Origin: Balneolales bacterium | GTDB lineage: Bacteria > Bacteroidota > Rhodothermia > Balneolales > Natronogracilivirgulaceae | Assembly: GCA_007132975.1 (NCBI GenBank) | Contig: SLNO01000042.1 | Coordinates: 1 to 64,000, forward strand | Length of the DNA: 64,000 nucleotides | Direction: 5' to 3' | In this document: in pieces, positions 9,148 through 17,681 of the stretch | How the letters are laid out: each line of letters begins with the position of its first letter | How positions within the stretch are numbered: the first letter of the stretch is position 1 | Notes under the pieces: model-generated | Told to the model about the DNA's origin: nothing | The model's database searches: none | The model's input: only the letters and a program-made list of their open reading frames with translations | Made by a program: the position numbers and the translations under genes

Positions 9148-10221
9148 ATGACATTTGACAAAAGAACCGAAGAGTTTCTGGAAAAGCTGCTGGTAACCCC
9201 GAGTCCGGCCGGTTTTGAAAAGGCGGGACAACAGGTGTGGCTGGAGTTTGTGGGATCTGTTGCCGACAAGGTGGAAACGGATGCTTATGGCTCGGCGGCT
9301 GCCCGCATTGATGTGGATCCTTCGGCCATCACCGTGATGCTTGAGGCGCATTGTGATGAAATAGGGATGATCGTGCAACATGTGGATGACTCCGGCTTTC
9401 TCTACATCAACAGGGTTGGAGGAAGCGATCCCGGTATTGCGAGGGCGCGCAGGGTTTTCATTCACAGCCGGGATGGCATCGTCAGTGGCGTTATCGGTAA
9501 TACGGCAATCCATCTGCAGGACCGTGAGAATAATAAACTGCCCAAATGGAGCGACTTATTCATCGACATCGGGGCTTCAAACAGGGAAGAGGCATTGGGA
9601 ATGATCCGGATTGGGGATCCTGTCACTCTGGCCGAACAGTTCGAGTACCTGTCCGATGAACTGATCTGTGGCCGGGCGCTGGACAACAGGATAGGTGGGT
9701 TTGTCATTGCCAGGGTTCTCGAAATCCTGAAGCTCAGGCGCTCAGAATTACATGTGAATGTTATAGCCCTGAACGCTGTCCAGGAGGAAGTAGGCGGGTT
9801 TGGGGCCAGAATGATGGCCTATCGTTATGAGCCGGACCTGGCTTTTGTAACCGATGTAACCCATGCTACCGACACCCCGGGGATCAACCACAAGATGCAT
9901 GGCCTTGTGAACTTGGGTAAAGGGCCCGTCATCAACCATGGAGGCGCCAACCATCCTGTGGTTCTTGAACACTTCGAAAATATTGCTGAAAAAACGGGTA
10001 TTCCGGTTCAGAGGGAAGCATCCGGATCACGAACCGGCACGGATGCAGACAGTATTTTTTACCAGAAAAAGGGAATTCCGATAGGGCTGGTTTCACTGCC
10101 ACTCCGCTACATGCACAGCCCTGTTGAAATGGCGTCTCTCACAGACATTTCACATCTGACGGATTTTTTGGCGGAGTCTGTACTGGCCCTGCAGAAAGAT
10201 CAGCGTTTCTCCCTTTTCTAA
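9148..10221 (+). CDS. M42 family metallo-aminopeptidase
   Basis: Cytoplasmic di-metal aminopeptidase of the TET/glutamyl-aminopeptidase type that trims peptides to free amino acids. Metal and catalytic residues are in place: EAHCDEIGMIV, GRALDNRIGG, the Glu pair in VQEEVGGFGA, VTDVTHAT and the final His in LRYMHSPVE. With the ATG at 9148 the protein is 357 residues, standard for M42; a GTG 30 bp upstream is in frame but lacks a ribosome-binding site. Transcribed alone, away from the HD gene. Confidence 0.93.
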   Translation: MTFDKRTEEFLEKLLVTPSPAGFEKAGQQVWLEFVGSVADKVETDAYGSAAARIDVDPSAITVMLEAHCDEIGMIVQHVDDSGFLYINRVGGSDPGIARARRVFIHSRDGIVSGVIGNTAIHLQDRENNKLPKWSDLFIDIGASNREEALGMIRIGDPVTLAEQFEYLSDELICGRALDNRIGGFVIARVLEILKLRRSELHVNVIALNAVQEEVGGFGARMMAYRYEPDLAFVTDVTHATDTPGINHKMHGLVNLGKGPVINHGGANHPVVLEHFENIAEKTGIPVQREASGSRTGTDADSIFYQKKGIPIGLVSLPLRYMHSPVEMASLTDISHLTDFLAESVLALQKDQRFSLF

Positions 10222-10264
10222 AAAGTGTCGGGGTGAAAAGACCTGTCAGGAACAGGCAATTCGC

Positions 10265-10300
10265 AAAAAAAAAGCCAGATCGATTGCTCGAAATGGCTTT
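10265..10300 (-). terminator. Rho-independent terminator of the Hc1 gene
   Basis: On the minus strand AAAGCCA (10300-10294) pairs with TGGCTTT (10277-10271), with an inner CGA/TCG pair, followed by a run of nine T residues. It sits about 30 bp past the Hc1-like stop codon. Confidence 0.75.
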
Positions 10301-10330
10301 CTAAAACAATAAAAAGCGTTAAAGAATGCT

Positions 10331-10504
10331 TTAATGCTTTTTGCTATTTTGGATATCTACACGAATATCCTGGGACAATTTTTTCAGCTCCTGGAGGGTT
10401 TTTCTTGCGCGTGTTCCAGCAGTTTTGTTGCCCTTGCTGTAAAACTTCTCCATATCCACCTCTAAATCATCAACCAAAGCTTTTATTTCGTTGAATCTGT
10501 TCAT
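10331..10504 (-). CDS. Hc1-like small basic DNA-binding protein ('histone H1')
   Basis: A 57-residue protein that reads MNRFNEIKALVDDLEVDMEK, then FYSKGNKTAGTRARKTLQEL, then KKLSQDIRVDIQNSKKH. This matches the short Hc1-family 'histone H1' proteins common in Bacteroidota, expected to bind DNA or act in nucleoid organisation. The C-terminal half is Lys/Arg-rich and helical. A GGAG ribosome-binding site lies 7 bp upstream of the ATG, a promoter-like element is upstream, and a clear intrinsic terminator follows, so it is probably an independent, well-expressed gene. The biochemical role in these bacteria is inferred from the family. Confidence 0.85.
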   Translation of the reverse strand: MNRFNEIKALVDDLEVDMEKFYSKGNKTAGTRARKTLQELKKLSQDIRVDIQNSKKH

Positions 10505-10575
10505 GAATTAACTCCGTTAATTTTGAATTGAATTACATGTTACAAGAAGACGTCTCGCCTCCGTTTCATGGAAGC

Positions 10576-10610
10576 TAAATATAAGCAATCCAACATGTCA
10601 AGTGAAATAT
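10576..10610 (-). promoter_or_regulatory. Putative promoter of the Hc1-like gene
   Basis: On the minus strand TATATTTA (10583-10576) fits the Bacteroidota -7 consensus TAnnTTTG at 7 of 8 positions, with TTTC about 20 bp upstream as a weak -33 element. The start codon is about 70 bp downstream. Confidence 0.35.
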
Positions 10611-10681
10611 CGCTAATTAGGCGATTAAAAAGCAGTTTTTTGGTGAAAAGTGCTAGAAACAGGTCCGCAACCGTCCTCAAT

Positions 10682-11323
10682 TCAGGAAATGCGCGTGAAT
10701 TCTGACATGTTTGGGAGGTTTCCGAAAGCATCAGTCGTGCCAAAATAGCAGTTTGCTGGGGGCTTTTGAATGTCATCAGGAAGTCGGATATCAGCTTCAT
10801 CTGGTGAGGCTGCAGATGACTTTGGGTTTCTTTGATCGACAAAGAGGGAACTGGCACTATCATTTTGTGAAAAGACGATCACCACCTCTCGATTCGTCTC
10901 AAGTGAGAGGACATGAGCCAGGTTCGAAAGCGGAACAGGGACCACCTTTTCGTTTACATTGTCCCAGACGAGGTTGGAAAGCACAATGTGTGTGCCGGCG
11001 GGACGTGTCTCCAGCCATTCCCGGTTCAGAGAGATATTTTTACCCGAAGTTGTGACAATTTTTCTTTGGTACCCGTTTATGCCGATGCCTGCAACGCCGC
11101 TGTCGGCAAGCAGGGCTACAATCCTGTGGTTCAGGTCTCTGGTACTGCGAAGAACAGCATCCTCCCGCAACATACCTGTCTGAATGAGACGTTCCGTGTA
11201 CTCGCTGTCGCCGTGCAGTATAATGCCAGAACAACCCCTTTGACGTCCCATTGCCTCTGAAAAGGATTTCATGAACATTCCATTGTCCAACCGCTGGTAA
11301 TCAAGAATGGCGATATATTTCAT
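10682..11323 (-). CDS. Short amino-acid-kinase-like protein of unknown function
   Basis: I do not recognise a named gene. The first 150 residues look like the N-lobe of acetylglutamate/amino-acid kinases: a start MKYIAILDYQRLDNGMFMKS, then GIILHGDSEYTERLIQTGM where kinases have HGGG, then NHRIVALLADSGVAGIGING, then a PVPLSNLAHVLSLE stretch. The glycine-rich substrate loop is altered (HGDS) and the 213-residue length leaves little room for the ATP-binding lobe; the tail is polar. It could be a binding or regulatory subunit. It lies 19 bp downstream of the cytidine deaminase, the last gene of a four-gene cassette. Confidence 0.5.
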   Translation of the reverse strand: MKYIAILDYQRLDNGMFMKSFSEAMGRQRGCSGIILHGDSEYTERLIQTGMLREDAVLRSTRDLNHRIVALLADSGVAGIGINGYQRKIVTTSGKNISLNREWLETRPAGTHIVLSNLVWDNVNEKVVPVPLSNLAHVLSLETNREVVIVFSQNDSASSLFVDQRNPKSSAASPDEADIRLPDDIQKPPANCYFGTTDAFGNLPNMSEFTRIS

Positions 11324-11342
11324 CTGTTAAAAAACTTTGAAT

Positions 11343-12077
11343 TCAGTTTTTTTTGCCAAGCCGCCCTGCCTTGAACTGGTATGGCAGCAGGTCGGCAATG
11401 AAAAGCCTTGTGGTTTCAGTCTCATTATGGTGCATGTACATGGACGCATCGCCCATATGCTCGTTCAGTACCTGCCTGCAAGCACCACAAGGACTTACAT
11501 AATCGCTTTCGGGGGCAAAAACACGTATTTCACGGAATGACACAGCCCCGCTGGCGCGGGCTTTGGCAATTGCAACGCGCTCCGCGCAAAGCCCTTTCTG
11601 CCAGTCGCTTACCTCTATGTTGACACCGGTAAAAATTCCGATGTCGGTTGTCAGAATTGCAGTGACGGGAAAGGATGAGTAGGGGATGATGCATTTTTCC
11701 GTGAGTTCCTTGAGCCTGTGCAGACCGGTCTGCTTCTCGCGCGACTGGAAAAAGGGATCCTGATATCCGCCAGCGGGACTATCATGCCGGACACACTCAA
11801 GATCAAATACTTCCATCCAAAAACGAGTATCGGCTTCGGTGATATCGACCGCGCCTGCTTCTGCAGGAAGAATCAGTTGCCGTGGGATATCTCCTTCACT
11901 AAGGCAGGAAAAGATAGCTGTCTGGACGGCGTCAATGGATAGTGGGAATGAAATATTCTCTACTCTGACTCCCGGATAGAGGACACCGGTCTTGCCGCGT
12001 GTAACGCAGACATCCTTTCGGCCTGAATAAGGTGTGTAGCAGCGCGTTTGAAGCTCGTGCCAGTTCATGTCAGTCAT
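11343..12077 (-). CDS. cdd: Two-domain cytidine deaminase, catalytic domain C-terminal
   Basis: Predicted to deaminate cytidine and deoxycytidine. The C-terminal domain has the full zinc site: C164-A-E166 in GLCAERVAIAKA and C197/C200 in SPCGACRQVL. The N-terminal domain keeps the fold (TPYSGRKDV, YPGVRVEN) but the zinc Cys and catalytic Glu are replaced (SIDAVQTAI: D49, V51), and no CxxC follows. The E. coli two-domain enzyme has the opposite order, with the active domain first. The ATG at 12077 overlaps the GH3 gene by 8 bp; the ATG at 12068 is an alternative. Longer starts run further into the GH3 gene. Confidence 0.82.
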   Translation of the reverse strand: MTDMNWHELQTRCYTPYSGRKDVCVTRGKTGVLYPGVRVENISFPLSIDAVQTAIFSCLSEGDIPRQLILPAEAGAVDITEADTRFWMEVFDLECVRHDSPAGGYQDPFFQSREKQTGLHRLKELTEKCIIPYSSFPVTAILTTDIGIFTGVNIEVSDWQKGLCAERVAIAKARASGAVSFREIRVFAPESDYVSPCGACRQVLNEHMGDASMYMHHNETETTRLFIADLLPYQFKAGRLGKKN

Positions 12078-13911
12078 GGTTTGGTTCATGTCCCGGAGAT
12101 AGCGAAATACCATCTCCGATTATGTAAACGGGTGGTATTGAAACCTGCAGGCGGCCTGTGACAGGTGCCTTGCCAAGAAGCGCATTTGTGACGGCGATCT
12201 GCTGAATGCGATTTGGGGACCAGCCCAAGACATGAGCATCAGCCCCAGCCATGTTGAGAACGGCGTATGGTGTGCCAAGGGTGATTCCGACAACTGAGCT
12301 CCCGGTCTGAAAGAGATGATCCATGACCGGGCCCAAGGTGTCATCCAGATTGATATCCTCTGCCGTTCGGATGGCAACGTGAGAAACGGCAATCACGAGG
12401 TCGGCAGCCATGATTGCGTCGACGGCATTCAGGCTGTCTTTCTTGCATTGCCCCGGGTGCATTTGAACGGATACGACATCATGAAAATGACCGGATATCT
12501 CACGTGATATATGATCATCCGGGGTTCTTCTGCCATCTGAAATATTCACGATGGCTACCTTTTCAAATCTTTCAGGATCAAGCGGCAGCAGATGGTCATC
12601 ATTTTTAAGCAGGGTGATGGATTTCATTGCTATGTGATCGGCTATAAGCCGGTGCTCCCGGGTATTTACGCGGTGATGAAGCATCTCTACATCAACAATT
12701 TGCGGTTCAAGAAAGAGCCCTGCTCGACTTTTTTCCGTCAGGATCCTCCGTACAGAGTCATTGATGCGCTCTTCGGAGATGTCACCTGAAAGCACGGCAA
12801 GATACACCGCGTCCAAAGCCTCTGTAAGATCTGCAGGCAGCAGCACCTGATCAATTCCAGCCTTCACAGCCAGGACTGCGGCTTCACCGGGCTCGAAGAA
12901 ATTACGGATTCCCCTCATGCCCATGCCGTCTGTCACTATCAGGCCCTCAAATGCGAGCGTATCGCGTAGCAGCGACTCGGTGATGTAAGGGTCGAGCGTG
13001 CCCGGATGGCCGGCATTCCTGGCAATTTCAGGCAGGGCAATGTGTGCTGTCATCACGCTTGGGAGTCCTGCCAGGATCGCCTCCCGGAAGGGTACAAGCT
13101 CAAGGGTTGAGAGCCGGTAATAATCGAAGGGAAGAACGGGAAGGTCCAGATGGGAGTCAATATCCGTGTCTCCGTGACCGGGAAAATGCTTGGCGGTAGA
13201 CATCACGCCTGCATCACGCACACCATCCATGAATGCGATTCCATAGCGGGCAACGGTGTCGGGGTTCTCTGAATAAGAACGGACATTGATTACAGGATTG
13301 AGCGGATTGTTGTTGACATCCAGTACCGGTGCATAAATCTGGTGAATGCCCAGTGCTGAGGCCTCCCTCGCCGTAATTAATCCCTTTTGAAAGGCGTAAT
13401 TATGGTTGCCTGTCGCGGCAATACCCATTGCGGGCGTGAAATAGGTGGCCTGCGGTATCCTCATGGCAGCCCCGAATTCCATATCCTGGCTCACCCATAG
13501 TGGAATCCGGCTTTTTTTCTGAAGCCGGTTTGTGACAATGGCCTGATCATATATGTTGCCGCTGAAAAACATGACGCCACCGACTTCATGCTCGGCAACC
13601 GCCTCCGACATGCGTTCCCAGACCCTGTTATCTTCGGTGTAAAATCCACCACGTGCCGCAACCACAAACATCTGTCCGATCTTTTGCCGCAGCGTCATCG
13701 CAGACATAAGCGCATCCGGATCAGCAACCCCTTCTGATAGAAGCAGGTCAAGCTTGCTCCCATCCGTAACTTCAGCAATGGAATCGTCAACGCCTGAAAG
13801 TGTTTCCGGGCCGCGGCAAGAGGCGGCAAGCTGAAAGGTTATCAGAAGGAGAAGCAATGAAATCGTGGTTGATACTGGCAGGACAGATCTGCCTGAATGT
13901 CCCTGGATCAT
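12070..13911 (-). CDS. Glycoside hydrolase family 3 lipoprotein (NagZ-like)
   Basis: Predicted exported beta-N-acetylhexosaminidase or related GH3 enzyme acting on peptidoglycan or chitin-type sugars. The signal peptide ends in the lipobox LAASC (C32). The NagZ signature KHFPGHGDTDIDSH, which carries the catalytic Asp/His dyad, is about residue 240, and the nucleophile D328 lies in VTDGMGM. At 613 residues it is longer than cytosolic NagZ because of a C-terminal domain (about 420-600) typical of periplasmic GH3 enzymes. It overlaps the acylase gene by 4 bp upstream, so the two are coupled. Confidence 0.87.
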   Translation of the reverse strand: MIQGHSGRSVLPVSTTISLLLLLITFQLAASCRGPETLSGVDDSIAEVTDGSKLDLLLSEGVADPDALMSAMTLRQKIGQMFVVAARGGFYTEDNRVWERMSEAVAEHEVGGVMFFSGNIYDQAIVTNRLQKKSRIPLWVSQDMEFGAAMRIPQATYFTPAMGIAATGNHNYAFQKGLITAREASALGIHQIYAPVLDVNNNPLNPVINVRSYSENPDTVARYGIAFMDGVRDAGVMSTAKHFPGHGDTDIDSHLDLPVLPFDYYRLSTLELVPFREAILAGLPSVMTAHIALPEIARNAGHPGTLDPYITESLLRDTLAFEGLIVTDGMGMRGIRNFFEPGEAAVLAVKAGIDQVLLPADLTEALDAVYLAVLSGDISEERINDSVRRILTEKSRAGLFLEPQIVDVEMLHHRVNTREHRLIADHIAMKSITLLKNDDHLLPLDPERFEKVAIVNISDGRRTPDDHISREISGHFHDVVSVQMHPGQCKKDSLNAVDAIMAADLVIAVSHVAIRTAEDINLDDTLGPVMDHLFQTGSSVVGITLGTPYAVLNMAGADAHVLGWSPNRIQQIAVTNALLGKAPVTGRLQVSIPPVYIIGDGISLSPGHEPNHD

Positions 13912-16334
13912 GGTGCAAATCGTTGTGTGGAAATAATGTTTCGGGAGGATGGGAGGGCTACACTTTCTTTCAGCAATCCCTTGTTCCAGAGTTCGAACTG
14001 GTCCCTGAAGTGATCTGAAAAGAGATTGCCGGACTGTCCCGTACTGAGAATGGTATGAGATGACGGGTCAGGGTTAACAAGCATGATACGCTTCATGGTT
14101 GTTGCCCCGTAAGCGGTTATTGTTTCGTTATGAAGCGGATGAATGGCATTTATGGAATGAGGAGAACCTGAAACAGTCAGTTGCGGTGATGCAAACAAAT
14201 TGCTCTCTGCCATGTGGGCCGAGCGGCTGCCTTTCAGGGATGCCTCAAAAAGCATGGGTGAGAAGCCGGACCGAACCACCCTGCTCCATTGCCAGTCATA
14301 GGGCTCAGGTCCGTAGTTTGAAGACAATTTGATTGCTGCCTCATTCATGCTAGTGATAATCCATTCCTCAAATGAAAATGGATGGCTTTCAGGCCAAAGA
14401 TCCGGCTGCATGATAAGTCTGGAAACAGCCGAGTAAGTAATATTAGGTGTCCTGAAAACTATCTCCCTTTGCCCATGGGACAGCCAGGGAGAGTAAAGGT
14501 TTCTGGCGGCGTGCTCCAGAAACATCTGCAGCAAGGTGGCAGCCGTTTCGTTGGGACCAAACTCATAGTTCCAGTTTTTGAGATACGGCACAATCACATC
14601 GAAGAGCGCATTCGGGTTGGAAATTGGATACGCCGCTTCCAATATACCAGCTATGCGTGGCGTCAGCTCTGCCGCAAATCCAGAATAAGTATCATTGTGC
14701 CAATGATGTTGAAGCTCGGTTAGCAATTGATCATGCGCCGTCTTGTTCGTGAGCTGTTGAAACCTGGTGGCCCTGTCCCAAGGAGGGGAATAGAGGCACT
14801 TGCCGCCGGATATACGCGGCGATGTTATCCTGTCAACGGAGCTAACAGGGTTTCCTTGCAGATCCAAAATGTCAGTGACAATTGTTGAAGCTGCTACCTC
14901 GGCGGGCAATCCATCGAATGTGTCAAGGCCCCTGATCATGAGTGGATGAGAATCGGCGATTAACCTTCCACCTGATAATCGCCCAGTTTGTCCATTTAAG
15001 GTTACAAACAGGACCTGCAGTGCCGGAGAAGCGATCGATTCAACAATCCGGCTCAACTGTGCCGGTGTGCGAGAATGGGATACTTCCATGAACGCTCTGA
15101 TTTCAGGCGGATTTCGGAAACCCGTCCAGTCAAATGCAAGAACACGGTTATGTTCCTGCGAAACGGCCACCACAGGTAATTCCCGGGCCCTTTTAACGAG
15201 AATTTGTCTTTCACTGCCGTCCTTCACTGACAGGATATGCTGTTTCACGCTCAGGTTGTCGTCGAGCCTTGAAAGAACATCAGGATCAAGCTCCAGATCA
15301 ACAGGGCTTTCGGGTTCATAATGAAAAAGACTGCCTGTGTAGAAATCGCCGTCATCAGTCATCAATGGCAAGATTGCCCAAGCAAGATATTCGTTTTGTC
15401 CACTCATCATGACCGGCAAACCGGGGATCGTGATCCCTGCACGCCATCCCTGGTCACTCTGAAGAACCATTTCATAACCCTTGTCTGGCAGCGATAGCAG
15501 TGATTCCCTGCTGTGGAAGAGCAAGCGAAAAGCATCGGAGCCCCCGTGGGCAACCGCAAACCCGGTACCAGCGAACCCAACACGCGACGGTGCCGCAGAC
15601 CTGGATAAGCGATGGTAGTCTTCCACAAGTGACTCCCAGGCCTGCTGTCCACCCATGTGTGTAATGGTGCCTGAAAGTTCTCTTGGGGAGATGTCCAGGG
15701 CGGTGAGGGCGCTTGCCACGTCATCATCAACGAAATTAACACCGGCTAGTGCAGGCTTCGACCAGAAAGACTGATGATGTTCCCAGCTCCAGAGCATCAG
15801 CACGCCGACGGAGTGCCATGGTTCCCATGTGAGCGGTTTCACATCTGCGAGCGCAAATTCAGGAGCCAGGTGTCTGCGGTTCTGACGGATGTAGGTGTTC
15901 ACGCCCTCAGCATAGGCCCGAAGGAGCTGCCTTTGCGTTTCCGGAAGGTTTTCGAAGGCAGCTTTTGATTTTTCGCCGAAACCCATAGTCAGGTAGAATC
16001 TGTCCACATCCAGCATGTCTTCTCCGATTTCACGTGTATGCAGCCCCTCGAGCTTGTACTGTTGCCGGGTCATCTGCCAGAGGCGGTCACGGGCATGCAG
16101 ATATCCTACGACCGTGAAAAGGTCCGCTTCTTGCTGCGCTGTTACATGAGGCACCTGAAAAGAGTCCCAGTGTACGCTAACTTCAGCTTGCAACTGCGGA
16201 ATGCTTACACGTCCTTCCAGCGATGGCACAACCCGATGGAAAGTCAGGTAGTACGCAGTAGCAATGACAACCAGTGCCAGAAAAAGGAAAAGGGCGGCAA
16301 TCCTGACAGCCGAAAACTGTGATGAACATTTCAT
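13908..16334 (-). CDS. Penicillin-acylase (S45) family protein, membrane-anchored
   Basis: Ntn-hydrolase homologue of penicillin G acylase and acyl-homoserine-lactone acylases. One N-terminal membrane segment (AALFLFLALVVIATAYYL) anchors it in the envelope. Family landmarks: VPHVTAQQEADLF, GYLHARDRLWQM, PGLPVMMSGQNEYLAW. Where the self-processing site normally reads SNxW with nucleophile Ser, this protein has GTGFAV, placing Thr (residue 257) at the nucleophile position, and the DPH motif is absent. The ATG at 16334 gives 808 residues; a TTG 48 bp upstream is in frame but less likely. First gene of the minus-strand cassette. Substrate unknown; it may be inactive. Confidence 0.78.
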   Translation of the reverse strand: MKCSSQFSAVRIAALFLFLALVVIATAYYLTFHRVVPSLEGRVSIPQLQAEVSVHWDSFQVPHVTAQQEADLFTVVGYLHARDRLWQMTRQQYKLEGLHTREIGEDMLDVDRFYLTMGFGEKSKAAFENLPETQRQLLRAYAEGVNTYIRQNRRHLAPEFALADVKPLTWEPWHSVGVLMLWSWEHHQSFWSKPALAGVNFVDDDVASALTALDISPRELSGTITHMGGQQAWESLVEDYHRLSRSAAPSRVGFAGTGFAVAHGGSDAFRLLFHSRESLLSLPDKGYEMVLQSDQGWRAGITIPGLPVMMSGQNEYLAWAILPLMTDDGDFYTGSLFHYEPESPVDLELDPDVLSRLDDNLSVKQHILSVKDGSERQILVKRARELPVVAVSQEHNRVLAFDWTGFRNPPEIRAFMEVSHSRTPAQLSRIVESIASPALQVLFVTLNGQTGRLSGGRLIADSHPLMIRGLDTFDGLPAEVAASTIVTDILDLQGNPVSSVDRITSPRISGGKCLYSPPWDRATRFQQLTNKTAHDQLLTELQHHWHNDTYSGFAAELTPRIAGILEAAYPISNPNALFDVIVPYLKNWNYEFGPNETAATLLQMFLEHAARNLYSPWLSHGQREIVFRTPNITYSAVSRLIMQPDLWPESHPFSFEEWIITSMNEAAIKLSSNYGPEPYDWQWSRVVRSGFSPMLFEASLKGSRSAHMAESNLFASPQLTVSGSPHSINAIHPLHNETITAYGATTMKRIMLVNPDPSSHTILSTGQSGNLFSDHFRDQFELWNKGLLKESVALPSSRNIISTQRFAP

Positions 16335-16415
16335 CAAAGTGAAAAATATGTGTAAGTTTGGGGTTGCTGGATGAATGCACAAATTACGAATTCTACATCA
16401 GAACCGTTCCAATAA

Positions 16416-17681
16416 ATGCAATCGAATCACTCCCTGCCGGTTGACCCCGACCGCCTGCTTGCCATTGCGCAGAAATGGGGTACGCCTACCTATGTCTACC
16501 TTGAAAAAATGATAAGGGAACGTTGCAGGTCTTTGAATAAGATCTTTCCTGACCTGCCGGTTTCCTGGCTGTTTGCCGTCAAGGCCAATGACAATCCTCA
16601 TATCCTGAAGATTATTGCCGACGAGGGTTTTGGATTTGACACGGTAAGCTATGAGGAAGTCCTTTTATGCCTGAGGATTGGAACGGATCCTAAAGATATT
16701 TTCTACACTGAAAATAACATGACTGATGCAGAGATGCACGGGGCAGCGCTGCAGCGTGTGGTGCTTAACATCGGCTCTCTTGGCAGGCTTGAGGCATTCT
16801 GTGAGGCATATCCCGGAAATGAATGCAGCATCCGAATTAAACCGGATATAAGCGACGGACACCACGCCAAAGTGGATACGGGCAACCAGGACAGCAAGTT
16901 TGGCATCCGGTTGGATTTGATCTCTGATGCTGTAGAGTTGGCTCGGAGACATGGCGTTCGTATCCGTGGCATCCATGCGCATATCGGTAGCGGAATACAG
17001 GAACCCGAAAACCTGTTGGCGGAAATTGAGGTACTTCTCAAATCATCCACAAACCTGGAGGATCTGGAGTTCATTAATTTCGGAGGAGGGATGCCGATAC
17101 CCTACAAGCCTGGCGAAAAACCATTTGATCTGGACCTGTTCGGCGAACTGGCATCCAAACGGCTTCGGGCTTTTCTCAAAAGCGCCGGTAAACCGGTGAA
17201 GTTCTTTTTCGAGCCCGGACGCTGGGTTGTCGGTCCGGCTGGAATCCTTCTGACACAGGTCAATACCGTAAAGGATCAGGGTCGAAAAACATTCATCGGC
17301 ACCGATACCGGCTTTAATCATCTGCTGCGTCCGGCGCTTTACGATGCCTATCACGGGGTCGTCAACATCAGTGCTGGAACAGGTGAAGCAGAGCACACGT
17401 ATCACATTGCCGGAAATATATGCGAGAGCGGTGACATGCTGGGGCTGGACCGCAGCCTGCCCGAAAGCAGCCCGGGAGACTATCTGGCCATTCTGGATGC
17501 GGGTGCTTACGGCATGACCATGGCGTCGCAGTACAACCGTCGGGCACTCCCGGCAGAGGTTCTTGTCACCGATGACGGTCACCACAAAACGATCCGCGGC
17601 AGGAAATCACCTGAAGAAACCGTAGATGAACTTCTCAGGGAAACCGGTCTTCTACATGCCAATACGGACGAAACACCATGA
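16416..17681 (+). CDS. lysA: Diaminopimelate decarboxylase
   Basis: Last step of lysine synthesis: PLP-dependent decarboxylation of meso-diaminopimelate. Fold-type III enzyme of 421 residues. The PLP Lys is K56 in FAVKAND; other motifs are IHAHIGSGI, FINFGGGMP, EPGRWVVGPAG and, for the substrate-binding Cys loop, NICESGDML. The start follows the divergent acylase gene by 81 bp. Its TGA overlaps the next ATG (ATGA), so ltaE is translationally coupled. The family also includes ornithine and carboxynorspermidine decarboxylases, but the C-terminal motifs favour LysA. Confidence 0.93.
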   Translation: MQSNHSLPVDPDRLLAIAQKWGTPTYVYLEKMIRERCRSLNKIFPDLPVSWLFAVKANDNPHILKIIADEGFGFDTVSYEEVLLCLRIGTDPKDIFYTENNMTDAEMHGAALQRVVLNIGSLGRLEAFCEAYPGNECSIRIKPDISDGHHAKVDTGNQDSKFGIRLDLISDAVELARRHGVRIRGIHAHIGSGIQEPENLLAEIEVLLKSSTNLEDLEFINFGGGMPIPYKPGEKPFDLDLFGELASKRLRAFLKSAGKPVKFFFEPGRWVVGPAGILLTQVNTVKDQGRKTFIGTDTGFNHLLRPALYDAYHGVVNISAGTGEAEHTYHIAGNICESGDMLGLDRSLPESSPGDYLAILDAGAYGMTMASQYNRRALPAEVLVTDDGHHKTIRGRKSPEETVDELLRETGLLHANTDETP

